Assembly: GCA_945957365.1 (NCBI GenBank)
Contig: CAMFKI010000022.1
Coordinates: forward strand, 1-64,000
Length of the DNA: 64,000 bases
Origin: an uncultured Alphaproteobacteria bacterium
GTDB lineage: Bacteria; Pseudomonadota; Alphaproteobacteria; Rhizobiales; Aestuariivirgaceae
Direction: 5' to 3'
In this document: positions 57,082 to 64,000 of the stretch, piece after piece
How the letters are laid out: the number at the start of each line of letters is the position of its first letter
Position numbering within the stretch: the first letter of the stretch is position 1
The notes under the pieces: model-generated
Told to the model about the DNA's origin: nothing
The model's database searches: none
Seen by the model: only the letters and a program-made list of their open reading frames with translations
Translations under genes and position numbers: made by a program

Positions 57082-57930
57082 TCAATGAAGGTTGCTGTCG
57101 TCCGCCGGGCCGTGGATCAGCGGAAGTGTGACGGTGATGCGGGTGCCCGCCCCTTTCTGCGAGGCGATGACGAGGTCGCCGCCATGCAGCCGGGCCAGCG
57201 CGAATGCGATGGGCAGGCCGAGGCCGGTGCCCTCGTTGCGCCGGTTGAAGCCTGAATCGACCTGGCCGAAGGGCCGGAGGGCCGTTTCGATCTCATCGGG
57301 CGACATGCCGATGCCGGTATCCACGACCTCGATCCGCGCCCAGGCCCCGGACGCCGCGGCGGTGATCCGGATGCGGCCGCCTTCGGGGGTGAACTTCACG
57401 GCATTGCCGAGCAGGTTGATGAGGATCTGCTTCAGCCGCAGCGGATCGGCGAGCAGGGGCGGCAGGTCCGGGTCGATACTGTGCTCGACGGTGATCTGCT
57501 TTTCCCGCGCCTTGGCCTCGACGATGAGCAGGCAGGAGGCGAGGACGGGCTCGAGCTCGACCGGCTCCACCTCGACGCCGAGCTTGCCGGCCTGGATCTT
57601 GGAGATGTCGAGGATGCCGTTGATGAGTTCGAGCAGGTGCTCGGCCGCCTGCTTGATGTAGCCGGTATACTGATGGACCTTCTCGGGGCTGGTCGCGGTC
57701 TTCGTGTGCAGCATGTCCGAGAAGCCGATGATGGCATTGAGCGGGGTGCGGAGCTCATGGCTCATGTTGGCGATGAATTCCGACTTGGCCTTGGAGGCGA
57801 GCTCGGCATCGACCTTGGCGGCCTGCAGCGCGATCGCCTGCTTGCGCTGCGGGATGGCGAGCCCGAGATGGTCGGAGAACTCGCCGATCAGCGAACCGTC
57901 CTTGAACCACTTTGGGCCGAAACTACGCAT
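57082..57930 (-). CDS. Soluble sensor histidine kinase without an input domain
   Basis: A 282-residue kinase: a helical lead (about 50 residues), the phosphoacceptor H-box [23 protein letters not shown], a dimerisation helix, and the ATP-binding core with the N-box [17 protein letters not shown]1 [12 protein letters not shown] and G2 [18 protein letters not shown]. No membrane segment or recognised sensor domain is present and no response-regulator gene adjoins it. AGGTGA lies close ahead of the ATG. It is coupled to the herA-like ATPase downstream, an unusual pair. Confidence 0.9.
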   Translation of the reverse strand: MRSFGPKWFKDGSLIGEFSDHLGLAIPQRKQAIALQAAKVDAELASKAKSEFIANMSHELRTPLNAIIGFSDMLHTKTATSPEKVHQYTGYIKQAAEHLLELINGILDISKIQAGKLGVEVEPVELEPVLASCLLIVEAKAREKQITVEHSIDPDLPPLLADPLRLKQILINLLGNAVKFTPEGGRIRITAAASGAWARIEVVDTGIGMSPDEIETALRPFGQVDSGFNRRNEGTGLGLPIAFALARLHGGDLVIASQKGAGTRITVTLPLIHGPADDSNLH

Positions 57931-58127
57931 TACTCACCTGCAAGTTACATCGCCATTTGTCACCCGATGTCTCAACTTCAGGTTAATGTCCCCGCCGGTT
58001 CCGGATGGAGAATTGCTTTGTGAGGGGGGGCCGAAACTGTTACATTCCGGATAACGCAATGATTGTAAGGGCGGCCGCCGCCGCTCCGGTCCTCCGTCGA
58101 GCCCGGTTGCCCTTGAAAGGTTTGGAC

Positions 58128-59204
58128 GTGGATGCGACCAGCAGGCCGGGCAAGGACCGGTCACGGCGCAAACCGGCGGCCGGGGCTTCCCATGCCCGGA
58201 AACCGCCGGTTTCGCGCGAGCAGCCGCCGGGGGGCCTGTATGGCGCCCTCGATCTCGGCACGAACAACTGCCGCCTTCTGATCGCGACACCGGCGGCCGC
58301 GGGCTTTTCCGTGGTCGACGCATTCTCCCGCATCGTGCGGCTCGGCGAACGGCTGGCCCAGACCGGGCGGCTGAGCGAGGAGGCCATGGACCGCACCATC
58401 GAGGCGCTCAGGGTCTGCGCCAACAAGCTGCGCTGGCGCAACGTCGAGCGGGTACGGCTGGTGGCGACCGAGGCCTGCCGCATGGCGGAGAACGGCCCGG
58501 CCTTCATCGCACGGGTGAAGGCGGAAACCGGGCTCCGGCTGGAAATCATCGACCGCGAGACCGAGGCGGGCCTCGCCGCCGTTGGCGCCGAGCCGCTGGT
58601 CGACCAGCTGGCCGAGACGGCGCTGGTCTTCGACATCGGCGGCGGCTCGACGGAGGTGCTGTGGATGCGGCGGGCGGGGGCGCGGTTCGAGACCGTGGCC
58701 TGGACGTCGCTGGCGGCCGGCGTCGTCACCATTTCGGAACGCTTCGGCGGCGGCATGGACGTGACGCCCGATTCCTTCGCGGCCATGCGCGATCACCTGC
58801 GGCCGATGCTGCGCGACTTCGCGGGCCGGGTGTCGGCGGCCAATGGCGGCGCACCTCCCGTGCCGTCGCACCTGCTCGGAACGTCCGGAACGGTGACCAC
58901 CATCGCGGGCGTGCAGCTGGGCCTGCAGCGCTACGACCGGGCGCGCGTCGATGGCTGCTGGCTCGACAGCGACGACATCGGCGCGGTGACCAGCAGGCTG
59001 CTGCACCTCACCTACGAACAGCGGGCCGCCAACCCCTGCATCGGGCGCGAGCGCGCCGACCTCGTGTTGGCGGGCTGCGCGATCCTCGAGGAGATCCGAC
59101 TGGCCTTCCCGGCGCAGCGCATCCGCGTGGCGGACCGGGGCCTGCGCGAGGGCATCCTCACCATGCTGATGAAGGAAGACGGAACCTACGGGGGTGCGGC
59201 ATGA
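58128..59204 (+). CDS. Ppx/GppA family exopolyphosphatase/guanosine pentaphosphatase
   Basis: A 358-residue member of the ASKHA-fold Ppx/GppA family, which hydrolyses polyphosphate or pppGpp. Visible are LYGALDLGTNNCRLLIA (phosphate-1), SRIVRLGERLAQTGRLSEEAMDRT, ETEAGLAA, the catalytic-Glu region VFDIGGGSTEVLW, and LLGTSGTVTTIAGVQLGL. The basic start is not conserved. The GTG at 58128 is chosen because GAAAGG lies seven bases ahead; the frame is open further upstream. It overlaps rlmE by four bases. Confidence 0.93.
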   Translation: MDATSRPGKDRSRRKPAAGASHARKPPVSREQPPGGLYGALDLGTNNCRLLIATPAAAGFSVVDAFSRIVRLGERLAQTGRLSEEAMDRTIEALRVCANKLRWRNVERVRLVATEACRMAENGPAFIARVKAETGLRLEIIDRETEAGLAAVGAEPLVDQLAETALVFDIGGGSTEVLWMRRAGARFETVAWTSLAAGVVTISERFGGGMDVTPDSFAAMRDHLRPMLRDFAGRVSAANGGAPPVPSHLLGTSGTVTTIAGVQLGLQRYDRARVDGCWLDSDDIGAVTSRLLHLTYEQRAANPCIGRERADLVLAGCAILEEIRLAFPAQRIRVADRGLREGILTMLMKEDGTYGGAA

Positions 59205-59914
59205 GCAGGCCTGGAAGCGGCAAGAAGCCGGGCGTGCGCCTCAAGGTGCGGGTGAAGACCGGCAAGGGCCGCACCGTGTCGCAGAAGAACTGGCTGGAGC
59301 GCCAGCTCAACGATCCTTACGTGCAGGAGGCGCGGAAGCAGGGCTATCGCTCGCGCGCCGCCTTCAAGCTCACCGAGATCGACGACAAGTACAAGTTCCT
59401 GAAGCCCGGCGGCCGCATCGTCGACCTGGGTGCGGCCCCCGGCGGCTGGAGCCAGGTTGCGGTGAAGCGCACCAAGGCGGAAGAGGGCCGTGGCAAGGTG
59501 ATCGCCATCGACATGCATGGCATGGACCCGATCGCCGCCGTGACCATCTTCAAGAAGGACTTCCTCGAGGAGGATGCACCGGCGTTGCTGATCGAGGCGC
59601 TGGGCGGCGAGAAGGCGGACTGCGTGCTCTCCGACATGGCGGCCCATGCGACGGGCCACCGCCAGACCGACCACATCAACATCATGGCGCTGGCCGAGGC
59701 GGGTTATGAATTCGCGAAGGAAGTGCTGAAGCCCGGCGGCACCTATCTCGCCAAGGTGCTGCGCGGCGGCACCGAGGGCGACATGCTGAAGATGATGAAG
59801 AAGGACTTCGCCAGCGTGCGCCACGTGAAGCCGATGGCGAGCCGCGACGACTCGGCCGAACTCTTCGTGCTGGCGATGGGATTTCGCGGCGCGGAACAGA
59901 AAGGCGCTTCCTAG
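59201..59914 (+). CDS. rlmE: 23S rRNA (uridine-2552-2'-O)-methyltransferase
   Basis: RlmE (FtsJ/RrmJ) methylates the ribose of U2552 in the 23S A-loop and helps late 50S assembly. The 237-residue product has a basic lead (RLKVRVKTGKGR), the family block RSRAAFKLTEIDDKYKFLKPGGRIVDLGAAPGGWSQVA with the SAM site and catalytic Lys, then SDMAAHATGHRQTDHINIM, and the second Lys in GGTYLAKVLRGG. It overlaps the ppx-like gene by four bases (ATGA). A hairpin follows at 59921. Confidence 0.97.
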   Translation: MSRPGSGKKPGVRLKVRVKTGKGRTVSQKNWLERQLNDPYVQEARKQGYRSRAAFKLTEIDDKYKFLKPGGRIVDLGAAPGGWSQVAVKRTKAEEGRGKVIAIDMHGMDPIAAVTIFKKDFLEEDAPALLIEALGGEKADCVLSDMAAHATGHRQTDHINIMALAEAGYEFAKEVLKPGGTYLAKVLRGGTEGDMLKMMKKDFASVRHVKPMASRDDSAELFVLAMGFRGAEQKGAS

Positions 59915-59920
59915 AGCGGC

Positions 59921-59942
59921 AGGCTGAAATGCTTTTCAGCCT
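59921..59942 (+). terminator. Hairpin after rlmE
   Basis: AGGCTGAAA (59921-59929) pairs with TTTCAGCCT (59934-59942) around a TGCT loop. There is no T-run after it. Confidence 0.55.
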
Positions 59943-59960
59943 ATTACACGAATTTAGTCC

Positions 59961-59989
59961 TTGACAGCGCGCGCTCGTCGTGCTAGAAG
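59961..59989 (+). promoter_or_regulatory. Sigma-70 promoter without an obvious gene
   Basis: TTGACA (59961-59966), 17 bases, TAGAAG (59984-59989): a good housekeeping promoter pointing towards the end of cysA on the opposite strand. Transcription would start at about 59996. Only a palindromic repeat and the antisense side of cysA lie downstream. Confidence 0.55.
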
Positions 59990-60020
59990 GGCGCAATGTC
60001 CAAAGATCTCTTCTTCGCCA

Positions 60021-60044
60021 TGGCCGGGCTCGTCCCGGCCATTT
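60021..60044. repeat. Palindromic repeat (family D)
   Basis: A perfect 9-bp dyad ATGGCCGGG / CCCGGCCAT around CTCGT with TTTTCG after it. This sequence is a common dispersed element in Rhizobiales; it can act as a terminator for plus-strand transcripts. Confidence 0.7.
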
Positions 60045-60072
60045 TCGTTTTGGGCGCCTGGCTCCGATCGTT

Positions 60073-60858
60073 CTACCGGCTCGCCACCACGTGCGGCTTG
60101 GTGCGGTCGCGGGCCTGGGCCTCGCGCCGGGCGATGCCTTCGATGAAGCTGTCGATGAAGGGCGTCGCCGGGCGTTCGAGGATTTCCGCCGCGGTGCCCA
60201 CCTGTTCGATGCGGCCCTGGTCGAGGATGGCGATGCGGTCGGCGAGTTCGAAGGCCTCGTCCTGGTCGTGGGTGACGAAGAGCGTGGTGTGGCCGGTGCG
60301 CTGGTGGAGCTCGCGCAGCCACTTGCGCAGGTCCTTCCTGACGCGTGCGTCGAGCGCGCCGAAGGGTTCATCGAGCAGCAGCACGCGCGGCTCGATGGCG
60401 AGTGCGCGGGCAAGCGCCACGCGCTGCCGCTGCCCGCCCGAGAGCTGGGCGGGATACCGCGCCTCGAGCCCGTCGAGCTGGACGAGGTGCAGCAGCTCCA
60501 GCACCTTCGACTTGATCGCCGCTTCGGAAGGCCGCGAGCTGCGCGGCCGGGCGCGCAGGCCGAAGGCGATGTTGTCGATCACGCGCATGTGCCTGAACAG
60601 TGCATATTGCTGGAACACGAAGCCGATGCGGCGTTCGCGCAGAGAGAGCGTGTTGGCATCGATGTCACCGAACAGAACCTGGCCGGCATCGGGCTGCTCG
60701 AGACCGGCGATGGCGCGCAACAGCGTGGTCTTGCCCGAGCCTGAAGGACCGAGCAGTGCAACGAGCTCGCCGGCCTCGACATCGAGCGAGACGCCCTTCA
60801 GCGCCGGATACCGGCCGAAGGTCTTTTCCAGGTTCCTGACGCGGACGGGAACGGACAT
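60073..60858 (-). CDS. cysA: Sulfate/thiosulfate ABC transporter ATP-binding protein
   Basis: A 261-residue ATPase: Walker [11 protein letters not shown]-loop [21 protein letters not shown], signature [15 protein letters not shown], Walker [19 protein letters not shown]-loop [11 protein letters not shown]. The match to CysA and its place after cysW identify it. It is shorter than E. coli CysA (365), lacking most of the C-terminal regulatory domain. AAGGAGA is positioned ahead of the ATG. Confidence 0.95.
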   Translation of the reverse strand: MSVPVRVRNLEKTFGRYPALKGVSLDVEAGELVALLGPSGSGKTTLLRAIAGLEQPDAGQVLFGDIDANTLSLRERRIGFVFQQYALFRHMRVIDNIAFGLRARPRSSRPSEAAIKSKVLELLHLVQLDGLEARYPAQLSGGQRQRVALARALAIEPRVLLLDEPFGALDARVRKDLRKWLRELHQRTGHTTLFVTHDQDEAFELADRIAILDQGRIEQVGTAAEILERPATPFIDSFIEGIARREAQARDRTKPHVVASR

Positions 60859-60874
60859 GGGGTGTCTCCTTGAT

Positions 60875-61756
60875 CTAGTGGCGGCGGCTCGTCGCGGCGA
60901 GTTCGCCGGCAAAGCGCCATTCGAGGAAGGTCTTGGCCAGCAGCGTGACGAGCGCGAGGCCGGCCAGCAGCGAGGCCACCGCGAAGGCGCCGACGAAGTT
61001 GTAGTCGTTATAAAGAATCTCGATGTGCAGCGGCATGGTGTTGGTGAGGCCGCGGATGTGGCCCGACACCACCGACACCGCACCGAACTCGCCCATGGCG
61101 CGGGCGTTGCACAGCAGCACGCCATAGAGCAGGGCCCACTTGACGTTGGGCAGCGTCACCTTGAGGAAGGTGTACCAGCCCGACGCGCCGAGCATCAGCG
61201 CGGCTTCCTCTTCGGACGTTCCCTGCGACTGCATGAGCGGGATCAGCTCGCGCGCCACGAAGGGGAAGGTGACGAGCACGGTGGCCAGAACGATGCCGGG
61301 CACCGCGAAGATGATGTGGATGTTATGCTGGTCGAGCCATGGGCCAAGCCAGCCTTGCGCGCCGAACAGCAGCACGTAGACGAGGCCCGAGATGACGGGC
61401 GAGATCGAGAACGGCAGGTCGATCAGCGTCAGCAGCAGGTTCTTGCCCCTGAACTCGAACTTGGCGATGGCCCAGGAAGCGGCAAGGCCGACGGCGGCAT
61501 TGAACGGCACGGCGATGGCGGCGACCAGCAGGGTGAGGCGGATGGCGGCCAGCGTGTCCGGATCGGCGAAGGTGCCGAACAGCGTGCCCCAGCCCTTGCG
61601 CAGCGCCTCGATGAAGACGGTGACGAGCGGAAAGAACAGGATGGCGCCAAGGAACAGTCCGGCGACCGCGATCAGCACGGCCTTGGTCGGGGCCGTCTCG
61701 CTGGTGGCGCGCTCGGGGTGATGGCTGAGCGGAAGGAAGCGGTCAGACATTGCCAT
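60875..61756 (-). CDS. cysW: Sulfate/thiosulfate ABC transporter permease CysW
   Basis: A 293-residue membrane protein with six predicted helices and the inner-membrane EAA-type loop [37 protein letters not shown], typical of binding-protein-dependent importers. The family mark [22 protein letters not shown] is that of CysW. It overlaps the end of cysT by 14 bases and precedes cysA by 16. Confidence 0.95.
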   Translation of the reverse strand: MAMSDRFLPLSHHPERATSETAPTKAVLIAVAGLFLGAILFFPLVTVFIEALRKGWGTLFGTFADPDTLAAIRLTLLVAAIAVPFNAAVGLAASWAIAKFEFRGKNLLLTLIDLPFSISPVISGLVYVLLFGAQGWLGPWLDQHNIHIIFAVPGIVLATVLVTFPFVARELIPLMQSQGTSEEEAALMLGASGWYTFLKVTLPNVKWALLYGVLLCNARAMGEFGAVSVVSGHIRGLTNTMPLHIEILYNDYNFVGAFAVASLLAGLALVTLLAKTFLEWRFAGELAATSRRH

Positions 61757-62588
61757 GTTTGGTCCGGCTCCAGCCCTGGATGGCGTTGATGAGGAAGAGC
61801 ATGGCGAACGAGATCGCCAGCATCAGCGTGGCGATGACGGTGGCGCCGCCATAGTCGAACTCCTCGAGCTTGATGACGATCAGCAGCGGCGCGATTTCCG
61901 AGACGAGCGGAATGTTGCCGGCGATGAAGATGACCGAGCCGTATTCGCCCACACCGCGCGCGAAGGCCAGCGCGAAGCCGGTGAGGAGTGCGGGATAGAC
62001 ATGCGGCAGCACCACCTGGAACACGGTGCGGAGCCGGCTGGCGCCGAGCAGTGCGGATGCTTCCTCGATGTCGCTTTCCACTTCCTCGAGGACGGGCTGC
62101 ACGGTGCGCACCACGAAGGGCAGGCCGATGAAGACGAGGGCCAGCACGATGCCGAGCGGCGTGTAGGCGATCTTGAGGCCGAACTGCTGGGCAATCGACC
62201 CGATGGGACCGTTCGGCGCATAGATCGCGGCCATGGAAATGCCCGCGACGGCGGTGGGAAGTGCGAAGGGCAGGTCGACGGCGGCATCGATGATGCGGCG
62301 GCCGGGGAAGCGGTAGCGCACCAGCACCCAGGCGATGAGCAGGCCGAACACCGTGTTGACGAGCGCCGCGATCAACGCGGTGCCGAAGGACAGGCGCAGG
62401 GCCGCGAGCGTGCGCGGATCGCGCGCGATGGCGAAGAAGTCGGCCGGGCCGATCGAGGCCGCCCGCAGCACGAGGGCGGCGAGCGGGATGAGCACGATGA
62501 GGCTGAGGGCGGCCAGCGTGAAACCGAGCGCCAACCCGAAACCGGGAAGGGCGCTCGGCTGCCGCAGGGAGGACGGCAGGAAGGACAT
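61743..62588 (-). CDS. cysT: Sulfate/thiosulfate ABC transporter permease CysT
   Basis: A 281-residue permease with six helices and an EAA loop (VEEVESDIEEASALLGASRLRTVFQVVLPHVYPALLTG). AAVDLPFALPTAVAGISMAAIYAPNG is the CysT/CysU mark. The start codon overlaps the stop of the sulfate-binding-protein gene by one base (TGATG), showing tight coupling. The frame runs further upstream through that gene, which is a shadow. Confidence 0.95.
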   Translation of the reverse strand: MSFLPSSLRQPSALPGFGLALGFTLAALSLIVLIPLAALVLRAASIGPADFFAIARDPRTLAALRLSFGTALIAALVNTVFGLLIAWVLVRYRFPGRRIIDAAVDLPFALPTAVAGISMAAIYAPNGPIGSIAQQFGLKIAYTPLGIVLALVFIGLPFVVRTVQPVLEEVESDIEEASALLGASRLRTVFQVVLPHVYPALLTGFALAFARGVGEYGSVIFIAGNIPLVSEIAPLLIVIKLEEFDYGGATVIATLMLAISFAMLFLINAIQGWSRTKHGNV

Positions 62589-63610
62589 CAGTTGGTCGGC
62601 TTGTAGATCTGGTCGAAGATCGCGCCGTCGGCGAAGAATTCGTTCTGCGCTTTGGTCCAGCCGCCGAAGTCCTTGTCGATCGACACGAGGTCGATCTTGG
62701 GGAAGCGGGCGAGGTCGGCGGGGTCCGCCGAGGAGGGATCGACCGGGCGGAAGAAGTTCCGGGCGGCGAGCTTCTGGCCTTCCGGGGAATAGAGGAATTT
62801 CAGGTAGGCCTCGGCCACATCCAGGTTGCCCTTTGCCTTGGCGTTGCCTTCGACGACGGCCACCGGCGGCTCGGCCTTGATCGAGAGCGAGGGCACGACG
62901 ATGTCGAAGTTGTCGGCGCCGAATTCCTTCTGGACGAGGAAGGCCTCGTTTTCCCAGCTGATCAGCACGTCGCCGATGCCGCGCTGGGCGAAGGTGGTGG
63001 TGGAGCCGCGCGCGCCGGTGTCGAGCACCGGCACGTTGCGATAGAGATCCGCCACCCATTGCTTGGTCTTGGCCTCGTCACCGCCGGTCGCCTTCTCGGC
63101 ATAGGCCCAGGCGGCCAGATAATTCCAGCGGGCACCGCCGGAGGTCTTGGGATTGGGCGTGATGACCTGCACGCCGTCCTTCACCAGGTCGTTCCAGTCC
63201 TTGATGCCCTTGGGGTTGCCCTTGCGGACCACGAACACGATGGTGGAGGTGTAGGGCGCGGAGTTATTGGGCAGCTTCGAGGCCCAGTCCTTCGGCAGCT
63301 TGTCGGTCTTGGCAGCGATCTGGTCGATGTCGCCGGCCAGCGCCAGGGTCACGACATCGGCCTGGAGGCCGTCGATCACGGCGCGGGCCTGCTTGCCGGA
63401 GCCGCCGTGCGACTGCTCGATGGTGACGGTTTCACCGGTCTTGGCCTTCCAGTCGGCGGCGAAGGCGGCGTTGAAGTCCTTGTAGAACTCGCGCGTCGGA
63501 TCATAGGAGACGTTGAGCAGGGTGCGGTCGGCCAGCGCCTGGGCGGCTTCGAAGGACAGGAACAGCGCAGCGGCGCCAAGGGCGAGGGAACGGCGGGTCA
63601 GAAGTCGCAT
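62588..63610 (-). CDS. sbp: Periplasmic sulfate-binding protein
   Basis: A 340-residue solute-binding protein with a signal peptide that contains two arginines ([25 protein letters not shown]). The family motifs are present: [68 protein letters not shown], and a GVGDVLI-like [13 protein letters not shown]. The start at MRLLTRRS has GGAG six bases ahead and is preferred over the ATG nine codons earlier. It is first of the four-gene sulfate operon. Confidence 0.95.
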   Translation of the reverse strand: MRLLTRRSLALGAAALFLSFEAAQALADRTLLNVSYDPTREFYKDFNAAFAADWKAKTGETVTIEQSHGGSGKQARAVIDGLQADVVTLALAGDIDQIAAKTDKLPKDWASKLPNNSAPYTSTIVFVVRKGNPKGIKDWNDLVKDGVQVITPNPKTSGGARWNYLAAWAYAEKATGGDEAKTKQWVADLYRNVPVLDTGARGSTTTFAQRGIGDVLISWENEAFLVQKEFGADNFDIVVPSLSIKAEPPVAVVEGNAKAKGNLDVAEAYLKFLYSPEGQKLAARNFFRPVDPSSADPADLARFPKIDLVSIDKDFGGWTKAQNEFFADGAIFDQIYKPTN

Positions 63611-63770
63611 CGGGGTCTCCATCTGTTGATTGCCCAATACTATACGGGATTAGTAGGATATCAAGTGAGAAAGTTCGATTTGTCGAACAAACTGTACTGA
63701 AGAAAGATTTCAGTGGTTTAGGAATGGTCCGGCCGTTGGCCTCTCCCTGCAGGCGGGAATTTACCCTGTT
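63611..63770. promoter_or_regulatory. Upstream region of the sulfate operon
   Basis: AT-rich stretch (63630-63720) ahead of sbp with ATACTATACGGGATTAGTAGGATAT-like partial symmetry and TTCGATTTGTCGAA, an imperfect inverted repeat. It is a likely site for a sulfur regulator; no -35/-10 pair can be fixed. Confidence 0.4.
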
Positions 63771-63850
63771 CTCACCTTGCCCCGGCTCGACCGGGGCATC
63801 CTTTGCGGTGCCGCCGAAAAGGACCCCCGGGTCGAGCCCGGGGGAGGTGA
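63771..63850. repeat. Intergenic repeat, family C
   Basis: Two GC-rich dyads (cttgccccggctcgaccggggca; gacccccgggtcgagcccggggg) separated by CCGCCGAAAAG. It is an inverted copy of 41191-41270. Confidence 0.75.
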
Positions 63851-63892
63851 ACAGGAGAGAGCCCGCTCAAGAAGTGGAAAAGGACGAAGCGG

Positions 63893-64000
63893 TCATTGCT
63901 CCAGGAGAAGTTGAGATGCCGGGGCACCCGCGGCGTTCATGACTTCCGCCAGGGTCGTCTTCTCGAGCGCCGACAAATACAGCGAATAGGCCTTGTCGAA
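63893..64000 (-). CDS. C-terminal end of a probable transcriptional regulator (partial)
   Basis: Only the last 35 residues are in the window: FDKAYSLYLSALEKTTLAEV, then a short tail ending SQLLLEQ. The pattern Y-x-x-Y-L-x-x-L-x-x-T-T-L-A-[ED] resembles the C-terminal part of Rrf2-family regulators, some of which control sulfur or iron-sulfur genes and lie next to sulfate transport operons. The piece is too short to be certain; only the coding frame and the stop are seen directly. Confidence 0.45.
   Translation of the reverse strand, partial: FDKAYSLYLSALEKTTLAEVMNAAGAPASQLLLEQ

Noticed and set aside
59996..61789. ORF beginning MSKDLFFAMAGLVPAIF, placed exactly at the predicted transcription start
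   Set aside because: The start reads through the family D palindrome (a well-known source of MAGLVPAI-like false ORFs), then runs antisense through cysA and cysW.

Overview
The window is GC-rich, densely packed chromosomal DNA from an alphaproteobacterium, most likely of the order Hyphomicrobiales (Rhizobiales). The pointers are the lrp / trxB / lsrB-type LysR neighbourhood, DUF992 and DUF465 proteins, UvrB with a long N-terminal extension, two promoters of the alphaproteobacterial general-stress (EcfG) type, and palindromic intergenic repeats like those common in that group. Genus and species cannot be read from the sequence. There is no CRISPR array, rRNA, prophage or insertion sequence; the only RNA gene recognised is tRNA-Gln(CUG).

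Layout. 1-4.5 kb: repeats, two tiny membrane proteins, an orphan antitoxin-like gene, uvrB and a ferritin-like stress gene. 4.6-13.4 kb: a secreted unknown protein, a DUF486 membrane protein, rlmJ, an NCS2 permease, a TPR protein, a flavin monooxygenase, an aspartate aminotransferase, DUF1993 and two tandem DUF992 proteins. 13.5-24.1 kb: a divergent EF-G paralogue, an M24-fold protein without its metal ligands, msrP, the redox/regulatory block lsrB-trxB-lrp, benE, a pyridoxamine-oxidase-like stress gene, a periplasmic glutathione peroxidase and greA. 25-37.4 kb: the most distinctive region (below). 37.7-48.3 kb: carB, three tandem small secreted paralogues next to a Cys-rich secreted protein, rpsU, purK-purE, two DUF465 proteins, an amidase, suhB-like and exoD-like genes. 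48.5-54.7 kb: a copper chaperone, a glutamate-synthase-like enzyme, an alpha/beta hydrolase, and copA-cueR behind a clear CueR operator. 55-64 kb: tRNA-Gln, a soluble histidine kinase coupled to a HerA-like ATPase, a Ppx/GppA gene with rlmE, and the sulfate ABC transporter sbp-cysT-cysW-cysA with the end of a probable regulator at the window edge.

The candidate undescribed system lies at 24996-37344. otsA, otsB and an HxxxD acyltransferase form one translationally coupled operon. Divergent from it is a second operon of a PapA-like and two further HxxxD acyltransferases, also with touching or overlapping ends. Convergent with the first is a four-gene MacB/Lol-type ABC exporter with a membrane-fusion protein. 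Four acyltransferases beside a complete trehalose pathway and an exporter suggest the making and export of acylated trehalose, a type of glycolipid best known from mycobacteria. This is inference from motifs and gene order. A second, smaller novelty is the tandem family of 67-71-residue secreted proteins at 41641-42663, which share an ungapped core ending in C-x4-C.

Most starts were chosen from ribosome binding sites, signal peptides or overlap with the gene in front; those resting on weak evidence are marked.
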